This document shows positions 8,005 to 16,305 of a DNA stretch of 64,000 bases, piece by piece; the first letter of the stretch is position 1, and each line of letters begins with the position of its first letter. The notes beneath the pieces are model-generated. The model was not told where the DNA came from. It saw only the letters and a program-made list of their open reading frames with translations, and ran no database searches. The stretch is from Bin5 sp009843665 (GTDB lineage Bacteria > Chloroflexota > Anaerolineae > Caldilineales > Caldilineaceae), in NCBI GenBank assembly GCA_965220285.1, contig OZ244818.1, positions 3,658,001 to 3,722,000 of the forward strand. Direction: 5' to 3'. The translations under genes were made by a program, and so were the position numbers.

Positions 8005-9402
8005 CTATCCCTCTGCCAGGGCCGCGTCGATCTCTACCTTGGCGTCTGACATGGCCTGCTGCATCGACTTCTCGCCCAAGAAGACCTTGTCATATTCGCG
8101 CCGCACCGTATCGGAGAAGAACCTCGCCTTCCTCCCGTACCATCTGGGCATCCAGAGCACGTTCTCCGCGGCCGATGGATGCGTGGTAAAGCGCTCGTCC
8201 CGGCTCAGGAAGACCTCGTAGAAGCGCCGCATCCATCCTTCCGGCAGAGCGGGTAGTTTATCGATTGCCTTCCGCATATCGTACCCGGTGAGATTGATAT
8301 TGGGCGTAATCCAATCGCTGATCGCTTCACTGGTAGTGGCCCAGATGGCGAATGTGGCGGACGCGTCCGTATTCTCGCTCCCACTCCACACGCCCCAGGA
8401 GTTCGTGCCCATCATCTGGACGCGGTGCTCCCGCCAGGGAACCGGCATGAACAAGAGTCCGAATGCCTCCTGGTTCACACGCTGATCTCCAACGCCCGGG
8501 TGTCTGATCGAGCAGAAAGCTTTGCCCGAATTAAACAGACCGCCCTGAACCGCCTGCGCCTCGGCTGGCGTTGGTGCAACCTTGTCCACCAGCGTCAGAT
8601 CGATGTAGTCCTGCAACGCTTGTACCGACTCCTCCGAGTCGATCAACGCCTCGGTCTCATTGTAACCCCACAGGTCGTCCAATGCCTGGGCGCCGTTGCT
8701 ATACATGAAATAGAGCGAAGTGGCGCCAAATCGCGCGGTGCTGTTGGCAAGTCCCCACTGTTCCACTTCACCATCGGAGTTGACCTTCGTCGTCGCCTTC
8801 AGCAACTCGACCAGATCGTCCCAGCGCCATTCGTCGTAGTTCGCGGCCGGTCCGTCGTCGCCCCAATCGGGCAGATCGATTCCCTCCTGCTCGGCCAGCG
8901 TTCTGTTCACCACCAGCTGCCAGTTAGGGCAGTAGACCTGGGAGAGGGAGTAGATCTTCCCGTCATTTCCGCACTGCATCCACGGATCCGCGTCCCATTT
9001 GCTGTTGTCCACGCCGTGTGCGTCCAGTGAGTCATCTAGTGGCAGAAGCACCTTGAACCATTCTCCCTGCCAGTAGCTGTCGACCATGACGACATCTGGC
9101 GCCACTCCGCCCACCATCTGCGTCAGCAGCTTGGTCGAGTATTCGCCCCACGGCGTCGACTCGCTGATTGCAGTGATCTCTGGGTGCGCCTCGCCTATAC
9201 CGTCACGAATTGGATCCCAGAAACCGCCGTGCCAGTGGCTGAAACGAATTTCGATCGACTCCATCGATGGAGCCGCAGCCTCCTCCTCCGCCATTTCCGC
9301 TGCCGGCACAGCCGGTTGACAAGCTGCTGCCACAATGCCTGCAGATCCGGCTGCCGAAGCCCACAGAAAATCCCGCCGGCTCATTCTTCGCGTTGCTGTC
9401 AT
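8005..9402 (-). CDS. Carbohydrate ABC transporter binding lipoprotein (system A)
   Basis: Family-1 extracellular solute-binding protein, 465 residues. The N-terminus has a twin-arginine-like SRRDFL followed by a hydrophobic stretch and a lipobox (AAAC, Cys near residue 28), then a Glu/Ala linker, so export may be by Tat or Sec with lipid anchoring. Trp- and Asp-rich ligand-binding segments (WHGGFWDPI, DSYWQGEWF) are typical of sugar binders. The ATG at 9402 has AAAGGAG seven bases upstream. It is the first gene of the run that continues with the epimerase, MalF, MalG, amidohydrolase and PhyH genes. Confidence 0.94.
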   Translation of the reverse strand: MTATRRMSRRDFLWASAAGSAGIVAAACQPAVPAAEMAEEEAAAPSMESIEIRFSHWHGGFWDPIRDGIGEAHPEITAISESTPWGEYSTKLLTQMVGGVAPDVVMVDSYWQGEWFKVLLPLDDSLDAHGVDNSKWDADPWMQCGNDGKIYSLSQVYCPNWQLVVNRTLAEQEGIDLPDWGDDGPAANYDEWRWDDLVELLKATTKVNSDGEVEQWGLANSTARFGATSLYFMYSNGAQALDDLWGYNETEALIDSEESVQALQDYIDLTLVDKVAPTPAEAQAVQGGLFNSGKAFCSIRHPGVGDQRVNQEAFGLLFMPVPWREHRVQMMGTNSWGVWSGSENTDASATFAIWATTSEAISDWITPNINLTGYDMRKAIDKLPALPEGWMRRFYEVFLSRDERFTTHPSAAENVLWMPRWYGRKARFFSDTVRREYDKVFLGEKSMQQAMSDAKVEIDAALAEG

Positions 9403-9752
9403 CGACTTTCTCCTTTGTTGGAAAACTGCGATTTCTTCACTCGCTTGTCTTTGCAGCAGCCCGACGTCAGGCTACCTCCATGGATTACTGCCGTTCAAGC
9501 CTCGCAACTACCTTCTGGGATTGAACTCTCCGACGATGTAAGACATATCTCGGAAACAGGACCTGGAAGCGTCAATAACTGATCTGACCGTCCCCGCCGT
9601 GGGCACAAGCATCCTGTGCCTGTGGTCAATCTGACCCCTTGCAAAAGATGGATTTTCTCTTGGTATAGTACGCTACCCTCGTCATCCACCTGTTCGGCGT
9701 CGGGAGGATGACCTGTTTCCACAAGCATCCTCACTCAATTGATCCGACCGTC
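9403..9752. other. Intergenic region between transport operons B and A
   Basis: 350 bases without a gene. It holds the ribosome site of the binding protein at 8005-9402 and, presumably, its promoter, for which I see no strong consensus. An imperfect REP-like palindrome, GGCACA 9602-9607 with TGTGCC 9615-9620, contains the CTTGT core on the minus strand and resembles the TGTAGGGGC repeats at 49161 and 56766. Confidence 0.5.
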
Positions 9753-10601
9753 CTACCCCTTAATCGCACCCATCGTCAACCCGCCCGCCAGGAAACGCTG
9801 CACCACCAGAGCAAGCAGCAGCACCGGAAGCGTCACCACCGTGGCCGCCGCGCACAGCGCGCCCCAATTTACCTGACCGTACGTGAGGAAGTTATAAACG
9901 GCCAGCGGCAGCGTCATCGTCTTCGAGCCGCCCAGGATCAGCACAAAGATGAAATTGTTCCACGAGGAGATGAAGCTGAGGATCGCCACCGCCGTGATGC
10001 CTGGCAGGCTGAGCGGGATCATGACGCGGATCATCGTGCCCAATTGCGAACAGCCATCAATCAGCGCCGCGTCCAGAAGCTCGCTCGGCACATCCTCGAA
10101 GAAACCGATCATGACCCACATGATCAGCGGCAGCACCGTCAGAATGTGGGTGATCACGATGCCTGCGTGCGTGTCCAGCAGTCCCAGTCGCTTGTAAACG
10201 ATGAAGAGGGGAACGAGAAAAGTGATCCCGGGCAGCATGCGCACCACCAGCAGAGCCAGCGCCAGCCCGTCCTGCTTGTACTTGGCTATACTGTAGGCGG
10301 CCGGCAGCCCCACCACGAGCGACAGCCCCACAGAGCTTACCGCAATCGTCAGGCTGTTGAACAGGTACCTTGCAAACGGATTACGTGCGAAGACCTCGCC
10401 ATAGTGGGCCAGCGTCGGTGTGAAGAACCAAACCGGTGGGTCGCTCACGATCAGCAGGTTCGGCTTGAAAGAGGAGACGAACATCCAGACGAAAATAAAC
10501 AAAAAGAAGACCAGAAAGATCGACAGGATGATCCAGAACAGTGAGTCCTGTATCCGCCTCGTCTTCCTCATTCCCATTGGCCTGAGAGAAAGTCTGTTCA
10601 T
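9753..10601 (-). CDS. Carbohydrate ABC transporter permease, MalG type (system B)
   Basis: CUT1 importer membrane subunit, 282 residues. Hydrophobic helices start at about residue 20 (LFWIILSIFLVFFLFIFVW). The EAA loop reads DAALIDGCSQLGTM followed by IRVMIPLS, and the end is the standard QRFLAGGLTMGAIKG. It follows the MalF-type gene by 25 bases and completes the set whose binding protein is 11707-13098. The start ATG at 10601 has only a weak ribosome site; ATGs at 10577 and 10571 are alternatives. Confidence 0.94.
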   Translation of the reverse strand: MNRLSLRPMGMRKTRRIQDSLFWIILSIFLVFFLFIFVWMFVSSFKPNLLIVSDPPVWFFTPTLAHYGEVFARNPFARYLFNSLTIAVSSVGLSLVVGLPAAYSIAKYKQDGLALALLVVRMLPGITFLVPLFIVYKRLGLLDTHAGIVITHILTVLPLIMWVMIGFFEDVPSELLDAALIDGCSQLGTMIRVMIPLSLPGITAVAILSFISSWNNFIFVLILGGSKTMTLPLAVYNFLTYGQVNWGALCAAATVVTLPVLLLALVVQRFLAGGLTMGAIKG

Positions 10602-10626
10602 GTGATCTGCTCGGTAGCTTGGCGGC

Positions 10627-11640
10627 TCAAAGCCATGCCCGCTGCCGCAGTCTGATCAAGACCGCGCTGATGACCAGGATGATCACCATGAAGACCAGAA
10701 TCACAGCCGAGCCATAGCCCAAATCATAAAACTCGAACGCCGTAAGATAAGAGTAAATATGCAGCGTCTCGCTCCGTCTACCCGGCCCGCCGGCCGTCAT
10801 GATCCAGATGGCATCGAATACTTTCAACGTATCGATGGCCCGGAAGAGCATGGCGACGACGATTGCCCCCTTTAGCAGCGGCAGCGTGATTAGGAAGAAC
10901 TCCTGCAACTTGCTCGCCCCGTCAATGCGCGCCGCCTCGAACGGCTCCGTAGGCAGGGAACGCAACCCCGCCAGCAGGATCAACATCACGAACGGGACCC
11001 CGTGCCACGTATTGATCCAGACAAGGCTGGGGACCACAGACCTTTCGCCGGCCACCCACAGGCTCCGCGGCAGCCCCACTGCCTCCAGGAAAAAGTTGAG
11101 AATGCCGATCGAAGGCTCCATCATGATCAGCCAGATCACCGACGTCGCCGTCGGCGTCGCCACCAGCGGCAGCAGGAACAGCGTGCGGATGACGCCCAGC
11201 CCCCGAAATGTCCTGTTCATCACCAGCGCCATGATCATCGCCAGCACCAGTTCCAGCATGAGGCTGGCCACCGTGAAGTAAAGCGTAATCCAAAACGCAC
11301 CCAGGAATCTGGCGTCTGCTGTGAGAACCTCCACCAGGTTTTCGGCGCCGACAAAAGTAAAGCGGGTCATCGTCACATTGACCCGCTGCAAACTCAACGA
11401 TACCGTGTAAAAGAATGGATAACCCATCAACAGCAGGATTACGATGGCCGCCGGCGCCGGCAGTACGTAAGCCAGGTTGCGGTCAATCAGTGCAAAGGCA
11501 CGCCCTAGCAGACCCCCAGGCGGAGCATACCCCGGCCTCTGATCTTCCTCCCTGCCGCCCCCGCTCTCGACGGGCTGCTCAGGGGAACTGTCGGAAGTCT
11601 GCCCGGTCTGCTCTGAATTCGGCCCTGCTTTCTGCTGCAT
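10627..11640 (-). CDS. Carbohydrate ABC transporter permease, MalF type (system B)
   Basis: CUT1 membrane subunit of about 337 residues. A polar Gln/Ser/Glu-rich N-terminal tail of about 55 residues precedes the first helix (YVLPAPAAIVILLLMGYPFF). The EAA loop is EAARIDGASKLQEF followed by FLITLP. A GTG at 11679 is in frame but sits inside the perfect hairpin 11666-11695, so I prefer the ATG at 11640. It lies between the binding protein and the MalG gene of system B. Confidence 0.93.
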   Translation of the reverse strand: MQQKAGPNSEQTGQTSDSSPEQPVESGGGREEDQRPGYAPPGGLLGRAFALIDRNLAYVLPAPAAIVILLLMGYPFFYTVSLSLQRVNVTMTRFTFVGAENLVEVLTADARFLGAFWITLYFTVASLMLELVLAMIMALVMNRTFRGLGVIRTLFLLPLVATPTATSVIWLIMMEPSIGILNFFLEAVGLPRSLWVAGERSVVPSLVWINTWHGVPFVMLILLAGLRSLPTEPFEAARIDGASKLQEFFLITLPLLKGAIVVAMLFRAIDTLKVFDAIWIMTAGGPGRRSETLHIYSYLTAFEFYDLGYGSAVILVFMVIILVISAVLIRLRQRAWL

Positions 11641-11665
11641 AGGCAACTCGCTTTTCGAACTGAGA

Positions 11666-11695
11666 GTGGCCGGCGGCACACACGCCGCCGGCCAC
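11666..11695. terminator. Perfect 12-bp GC hairpin after binding-protein gene B
   Basis: GTGGCCGGCGGC (11666-11677) pairs perfectly with 11684-11695 around ACACAC. It starts 11 bases after the stop of the binding-protein gene and ends before the MalF start. No T-run follows, so partial termination or protection of the upstream mRNA is the likely role. Confidence 0.75.
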
Positions 11696-11706
11696 CGTAT
11701 TCGTTC

Positions 11707-13098
11707 TTACTCCTCCTGCTCTTCCAGCATCTCCAGCAGCTCCTGCTGGCTCTTCTGCGCCGCAGCCGCCACATCGCCTCCCTCGATCGAGGTTACGATC
11801 ACCTGTGCAATCGACTCACGCGCCCGCATCAGGTTGATGATCGATGGCGGTGCCGGTGGTGAGAAGTCACCGATCGCCCGTGAATCGAGCAGTACCTGCA
11901 CAAAGTCCAGGTCGTCCTGCGTCGCCTGCGTCTTGTACGCCTCCGTATCGTACGGCGAGCGCCGCGGCACCGCGCCCCCGTCGAGCACGTACTTGAGCAT
12001 ACTCTCCTTGTTGGAGATGAACTGCAGCAGGTACCAGCTCGCCTCCTTCTTCTGCGAGAGTCCGCCGACCGTGATGCTCCAGCCGCCCGCCGACGCTCTC
12101 TGGCCGTTGGGACCTGCCGGCATCAGGAAATACCCAATATTGCCCGCCACCGTCGACTTGCTCGGGTCCTGGAAGTCCTTGCGGAAGACCGCGTCGTCGA
12201 TGATCATCCCGGCCTTGCCCTGGCTGAAGATGTTCACCGCCCCCACATGGTCGATGTTGGGTGACCCGGGCGGGCCGTAGAGGCGCAGCAGTTTGCCGTA
12301 AAAATCAAAGGCGGCGATCGCCTCCTCCGAATCCATTAACGGCACGCCGTCATCGTCCTCCCACATGATCCCCATGCCGCCCAGGAACCCTTTGAAGACC
12401 GAGGTCGGCACCGGCGGCTTGCCGCGCATCGTGATGCCGAAAACCTCCCCGCCGCTCTGCTCCTGAACAGTTGCCGCCGCGGCTTCAAGCTCTTCAAATG
12501 TCGTTGGCGGCCCGTCGATGCCGTACTCCTCAAACAGGTCCTTGCGGTAGTAACCGATCATCGCGCTCATCTGCATAGGGACCGAGACCAGGCTGCCCCG
12601 TGACGAATAGCCCGCCATCAGATAGTCGCGCCCCATGTCCTCCCACAGTTCGTAGTCCTCGTGGGTCATGCTCGGGTCGTCCACCCAGGGGCCAATGTCG
12701 TTCAACCAGCCGGCATCGAACCAGACGTTCCTTTCCTCCGCGCCCGCCGGCAGCTGGAAGACATCCATGTCCTCGTTGCTCGCCATCAACTCGACACGGA
12801 TCTTCTGCACCATCTGCGCCCACGGCAAAATCTCCGTGTTCACCTTGATCCCGGTCATCTCTTCAAACTTGGGCAAAATCGACAGCACGTGGTCGCTCAG
12901 CGGCTGTGTCTCGCCGACGTACCGCAGCTCAGTACCCGCGTAGCGCTGCCAGTCGAATCCCATTGGCTCTGCTGCAGCCTCGTCAGCGGCCGCCGGCGCG
13001 CCCGCGGGGGCCGCCGGCACGCAGGCGGTCAGGGCTGCCCCTGCCGTCCCCGCACCCAGCAACCGCAATAACTGTCGCCGACTGATCTGTGATCGCAT
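11707..13098 (-). CDS. Carbohydrate ABC transporter binding lipoprotein (system B)
   Basis: Family-1 extracellular solute-binding protein, 463 residues. The signal shows SRRQLLRLLGAGTAG and a lipobox (LTAC, Cys26), then an Ala/Pro linker. YAGTELRYVGETQPLSDHV and FEEMTGIKVNTE are typical lobe-1 elements of this family, and SASWYLLQF-type C-terminal helices match sugar binders. The protein ends in a Glu-rich tail (LLEMLEEQEE). Transcription probably starts from the strong promoter at 13285-13313, giving a leader of about 180 bases. GGAG precedes the ATG. Confidence 0.94.
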   Translation of the reverse strand: MRSQISRRQLLRLLGAGTAGAALTACVPAAPAGAPAAADEAAAEPMGFDWQRYAGTELRYVGETQPLSDHVLSILPKFEEMTGIKVNTEILPWAQMVQKIRVELMASNEDMDVFQLPAGAEERNVWFDAGWLNDIGPWVDDPSMTHEDYELWEDMGRDYLMAGYSSRGSLVSVPMQMSAMIGYYRKDLFEEYGIDGPPTTFEELEAAAATVQEQSGGEVFGITMRGKPPVPTSVFKGFLGGMGIMWEDDDGVPLMDSEEAIAAFDFYGKLLRLYGPPGSPNIDHVGAVNIFSQGKAGMIIDDAVFRKDFQDPSKSTVAGNIGYFLMPAGPNGQRASAGGWSITVGGLSQKKEASWYLLQFISNKESMLKYVLDGGAVPRRSPYDTEAYKTQATQDDLDFVQVLLDSRAIGDFSPPAPPSIINLMRARESIAQVIVTSIEGGDVAAAAQKSQQELLEMLEEQEE

Positions 13099-13284
13099 GA
13101 TAGGGTTCTCCTTCCCTTCTTAGTTGGAACTACGCCTAAACCACTGGTTTCGATCTGTCCGTCTCTAGGATCTCGGAACAACCAAAACAAACCGATCCTT
13201 GTACCACAACAATCTGCCAGGATGCCAACGATATTCTGCTGCCGTCTCTGCGAGAAACTCGAAAGGAATAGAGGATATACTGGG

Positions 13285-13313
13285 AGTATAGATTCTTTGA
13301 CGAGGGCTGTCAA
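13285..13313 (-). promoter_or_regulatory. Sigma-70 promoter for system B
   Basis: On the minus strand the -35 box TTGACA (13313-13308), a 17-base spacer and the -10 box TATACT (13290-13285). The expected start is near 13277, about 180 bases upstream of the binding-protein ATG at 13098. Confidence 0.8.
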
Positions 13314-13395
13314 AGAGGATTTTTTGCCCTACATCCGATTCAAGACGTGATCGAGAACGTTCTACAGTTCTCAAGGCCAAGCTGTTCTCCGGGAA

Positions 13396-13856
13396 GGGTG
13401 CCCCCCAACATTGGGGTGAACTTTCCTGTACCTCGGGTAGCAGCGAAGCCATGTCCAGTCCGCGATCAACTCTGTGGCAGAGGAAACCGCAGTTCTCTCT
13501 CCTCTTCGCTCTCTCCTCGCCTCTTTGGGGCGGTCGGGCCTAGTCGGCCCTCCCTTGTGCGGGGGCTCCGCCCCCGCAACGCCCCCTCCTACAACATGCC
13601 TCGCCGACCTGGTGTCGGTATTCGTAACAGGTGCCTAATCGAAAGTGTCTGGCCAGACCACCTCCCGCCAGTCCCATCCGATCCCCGTAGGTGCCGGCCC
13701 TGTACCTGCCCTCGCACCCTCCCCAATTGACGGACTCCACCGTATGACCAAACCTGGCTCCTGCCCTGCGTCTCTCCAAAAGCCTGTAAACGAATTCAGC
13801 CACCGCTGGCATGGATTCCCCGCCAGACTATCCCCACCCAAATCTGGGATGCACCC
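13396..13856. mobile_element. MITE-like element, copy 1
   Basis: 461-bp element sharing most of its length with 51721-52189. The ends are imperfect terminal inverted repeats: GGGTGCCCCCCAACATTGGGG on the left, and on the right the reverse complement reads GGGTGCATCCCAGATTTGGG. Flanks TCCGGGAA (13388-13395) and TCTGGGAA (13857-13864) match in 7 of 8 bases and look like an 8-bp target duplication. Inside is a perfect 8-bp GC hairpin (13559-13577). No transposase frame is present, so it would need one in trans. Confidence 0.75.
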
Positions 13857-13948
13857 TCTGGGAATCTGGTATTTCGGTATCGGGGTATCGTCAAACTGTG
13901 AGTAGAGGCGCCGCCGCGAAGGTCTTGTTCCGCGGTAACCACAGGGCT

Positions 13949-15112
13949 CTAGCGTTCAAAAACCTCCTCGTCCTCTTCCAGGCCGGCGAGCACTTCAGTC
14001 CGTTCACCGTCGGTTACGCCCAGCGTAATGTCGACCTCGATCGTGCTCTCACCCTCTTTGACCAGCGCGTAGCGGCGGTTGAAGTAACTGTGGATCGCCG
14101 CATTGGGGATGGTGAGTATGTCTTCTTTTCGTTCTACAACAATGCGAAGATCGGCCAGGGCGCCGATCTGCAACTCAAGTTCGGGCGCCGCGAACTCAAC
14201 TCGAATCGGCAGCCCATCATCAGCCGCGCTCGGCGTTGAGACCTGAATAAGCTGGCCCGTAACCTCACTCTGCGGGTAGTCGCGGAAGCGGATCGCGACA
14301 GCCTGCCCAATCCGCAACTTTGGCAAAGCCTCCTCGCTCGGGCCCGAGCTCCTGATCTCAAGAACGTCGGGTGCCGCCAGCCCCATCACCGGCGCGTATT
14401 CCGCCACCAGCTGCCCTGCCTCCCCGTCCGTGTAGCGCACCACCCCGTCGAACGGCGCCAGCAACTGCGCCTGCCCGATGCGGTCCCTTAGCATCTCCAC
14501 GTCGATCGCCTTCAGTTCAGCCTCCGCCTCGTAAAGCGATATCTCCCGGTCATGCTGGTCTGCCAGCAGCGCCAGCTTCGTCTCCGCCGCTGCCACCCCC
14601 AGCTCCATGCGCGCAACATTGGCCTCCCCAGCGCCGCCGCGCCCCTGCTCCAGCGTCAGCCTGTCCATCTCCAGGGCCGCCTGCGCCTCCGCCAGGGCAA
14701 GCTCCTTGGCTCCCTGAGCCGCCTCCACCCGCAGCCTTGCGATCTCCAGCTGTTTCTCCGCCTTGGCGAGCTCATGCGGCAAAAATCCCACATCCAGTTC
14801 GGCCAAGATCTGACCTGCCTCCACCAGATCGCCCGGTTCAACATGAAATCCGTTTAGCCGGCCGCCGATGCGAAACGAAAGGTTCACCCGCCGCAGTGAA
14901 TCCACCATACCCAACAGCGTCACGCTGTCCACAATATCCCCGCGTTCAATTCGATGCACCGCCTTGGGAACTGGCACAGGCGTAGGAATGGGAGTTGGCG
15001 TCACCAACACATTACCCGGCAGCTGTTCACAGCCGGCCACCAGCACGGCCACCAGCAAACCAACAGCCAGCCTTATCCCGCTTCGTTTCGCATAGCCAAG
15101 TATAACTAACAT
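13949..15112 (-). CDS. Membrane-fusion (HlyD/RND adaptor) lipoprotein
   Basis: Periplasmic adaptor-type protein of an efflux or secretion system, about 387 residues. The ATG at 15112 is followed by a hydrophobic signal and lipobox (LVAGC, Cys near residue 27). A Pro/Thr-rich spacer precedes a barrel-sandwich lipoyl half (VEPGDLVEAGQILAELD), then a long alpha-helical hairpin rich in Ala/Glu/Leu, and the second lipoyl half (LLAPFDGVVRYTDGEAGQLV). The C-terminal half carries beta-barrel strands. No partner ABC or RND pump gene is adjacent, so it is orphan within the window. A TTG at 15139 is a less likely start. Confidence 0.88.
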   Translation of the reverse strand: MLVILGYAKRSGIRLAVGLLVAVLVAGCEQLPGNVLVTPTPIPTPVPVPKAVHRIERGDIVDSVTLLGMVDSLRRVNLSFRIGGRLNGFHVEPGDLVEAGQILAELDVGFLPHELAKAEKQLEIARLRVEAAQGAKELALAEAQAALEMDRLTLEQGRGGAGEANVARMELGVAAAETKLALLADQHDREISLYEAEAELKAIDVEMLRDRIGQAQLLAPFDGVVRYTDGEAGQLVAEYAPVMGLAAPDVLEIRSSGPSEEALPKLRIGQAVAIRFRDYPQSEVTGQLIQVSTPSAADDGLPIRVEFAAPELELQIGALADLRIVVERKEDILTIPNAAIHSYFNRRYALVKEGESTIEVDITLGVTDGERTEVLAGLEEDEEVFER

Positions 15113-15159
15113 AGTCCCGGGGTCTTGTTCATCCCCCAACGATCCACTAACCTACTAAC

Positions 15160-15201
15160 TGACCACTGACCACTGACCACTGACCACTGACCACTGACCA
15201 C
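15160..15201. repeat. Heptamer tandem repeat (TGACCAC)6
   Basis: Six perfect tandem copies of TGACCAC followed by TGCAGTTA. Related short arrays end in the same TGCAGTT at 18043-18064 and 51822-51856. It sits just beyond the stop of the Gfo/Idh gene at 15220. It resembles the short tandemly repeated heptamers known from cyanobacteria. Confidence 0.9.
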
Positions 15202-15219
15202 TGCAGTTAACCACTGCCG

Positions 15220-16305
15220 TTACGCCGTTTCCTCAGGCCTGACCTCGCGCCCCTCTTTCGCCGATAGCTGCGCCGCGCGACAGAACCGGAGCACCGCCTT
15301 CCCTTCTTCGCCGCTCAGCTCTGACTGCCGTCCCTCCGCGATCGCGTCAACGAAATCATGCACGCCGGCAACGAAACTGGATCCCCAGTCAGAGTCCACC
15401 TCGGGAAACGCCGTCGTCTCGCCGTCCCGGTACATCTCCACCGCCGGCCTGTCAAGCAACATCGACGTGCAGCGGTTCACCCAGATAAACCCGCGCGAGC
15501 CGGTCAGCTCGACCCACTCGTCCTCAGGCCGCCCGTACTTGGTCCGCACCAGCATGTCGTCGGAGGTCACCGCTTCATACGAGCCGTACTTTTCGGCATC
15601 CTTATACTTCCAGATAACAACAGCCGGGCTGTCAAGCATCCAGCCATGCTGAATGGGACGGTGCGTGATCCAGGCAAACACCTTTTCCGGAGCGCCCATG
15701 AACCACTGCGCGATCGAGAAAAGATGGTATCCATAGTCGAGGATCACCCGGCCTCCGCCGCCCCGGGCCGGGTCGAAGCGCCATTCCCAGCGCCTGTACG
15801 GAATCTCCCAGTCCTCCCCCGAGACGCCCTGTACGCACTTGATGCGTATCGAGAGCGGCTCACCAACTGCGCCGTCGTCGAGAAGCTGTTTGGCCTTGAC
15901 CAGGGGTGGATAGAAGCGAAAGTTCTCAAAGACGCGCATCAGCTTGCCCGCACGTCCTGCCGCCTCGATCAGCGCATCGCACTCGGCCACCGTGATCGCC
16001 ATCGGCTTCTGTATCGAAACGTGCTTGCCCGCCTCCAGCGCGGCAATGCCCATCTCCGCATGCAGATGATGCGGCGTTATCACCTCCACTGCGTCCACCT
16101 CAGGGTCGGCCAGAAGTTGCCGGTAGTCGGTGTACGTCTTCCCGATCTGCCACTTCGACGCGCGCCGTCGCAGCAGCGTCTCGTCGACGTCGCAAATGGC
16201 ATGAAGTTCCGCTTTGGGGTAGTCCCGGTAGCCGAGGTAGTGCAGGTCGGTGATCGCGCCGGCGCCGATAAAGCCCACGCGTAGCTTTTTCGAGCCGCCG
16301 CTCAC
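15220..16305 (-). CDS. Gfo/Idh/MocA family oxidoreductase
   Basis: NAD(P)-dependent sugar or polyol dehydrogenase, 361 residues. The Rossmann loop GFIGAGAI lies near the N-terminus, and the family EKP motif appears as IQKPM with Lys for catalysis. The frame is open far upstream, but the GTG at 16305 forms a GTGA overlap with the stop of the TPP-enzyme gene and places the Rossmann strand at the expected distance, so I use it. Tight coupling with the TPP enzyme suggests both act on the same pathway intermediate. Last gene of the alpha-galactosidase transport run. Confidence 0.9.
   Translation of the reverse strand: MSGGSKKLRVGFIGAGAITDLHYLGYRDYPKAELHAICDVDETLLRRRASKWQIGKTYTDYRQLLADPEVDAVEVITPHHLHAEMGIAALEAGKHVSIQKPMAITVAECDALIEAAGRAGKLMRVFENFRFYPPLVKAKQLLDDGAVGEPLSIRIKCVQGVSGEDWEIPYRRWEWRFDPARGGGGRVILDYGYHLFSIAQWFMGAPEKVFAWITHRPIQHGWMLDSPAVVIWKYKDAEKYGSYEAVTSDDMLVRTKYGRPEDEWVELTGSRGFIWVNRCTSMLLDRPAVEMYRDGETTAFPEVDSDWGSSFVAGVHDFVDAIAEGRQSELSGEEGKAVLRFCRAAQLSAKEGREVRPEETA

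Larger units (their letters stand above)
13099..13948. other. Intergenic region with promoter and MITE-like element
   Basis: 850 bases between system B and the membrane-fusion lipoprotein. It contains the promoter of the binding-protein gene (13285-13313), the mobile-element-like repeat 13396-13856 with its flanking duplications, and about 85 bases of unassigned sequence next to the end of the lipoprotein gene. I see no convincing coding frame here. Confidence 0.7.

Noticed and set aside
13540..13812. Possible coding frame within MITE copy 1 sharing residues with a frame in copy 2
   Set aside because: The shared peptide follows from DNA similarity of the two elements. Neither frame has a ribosome site or a known domain, and the frame in copy 2 runs out of the element.
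15160..15201. Heptamer array considered as a CRISPR array
   Set aside because: Seven-base units without spacers and no cas genes nearby.
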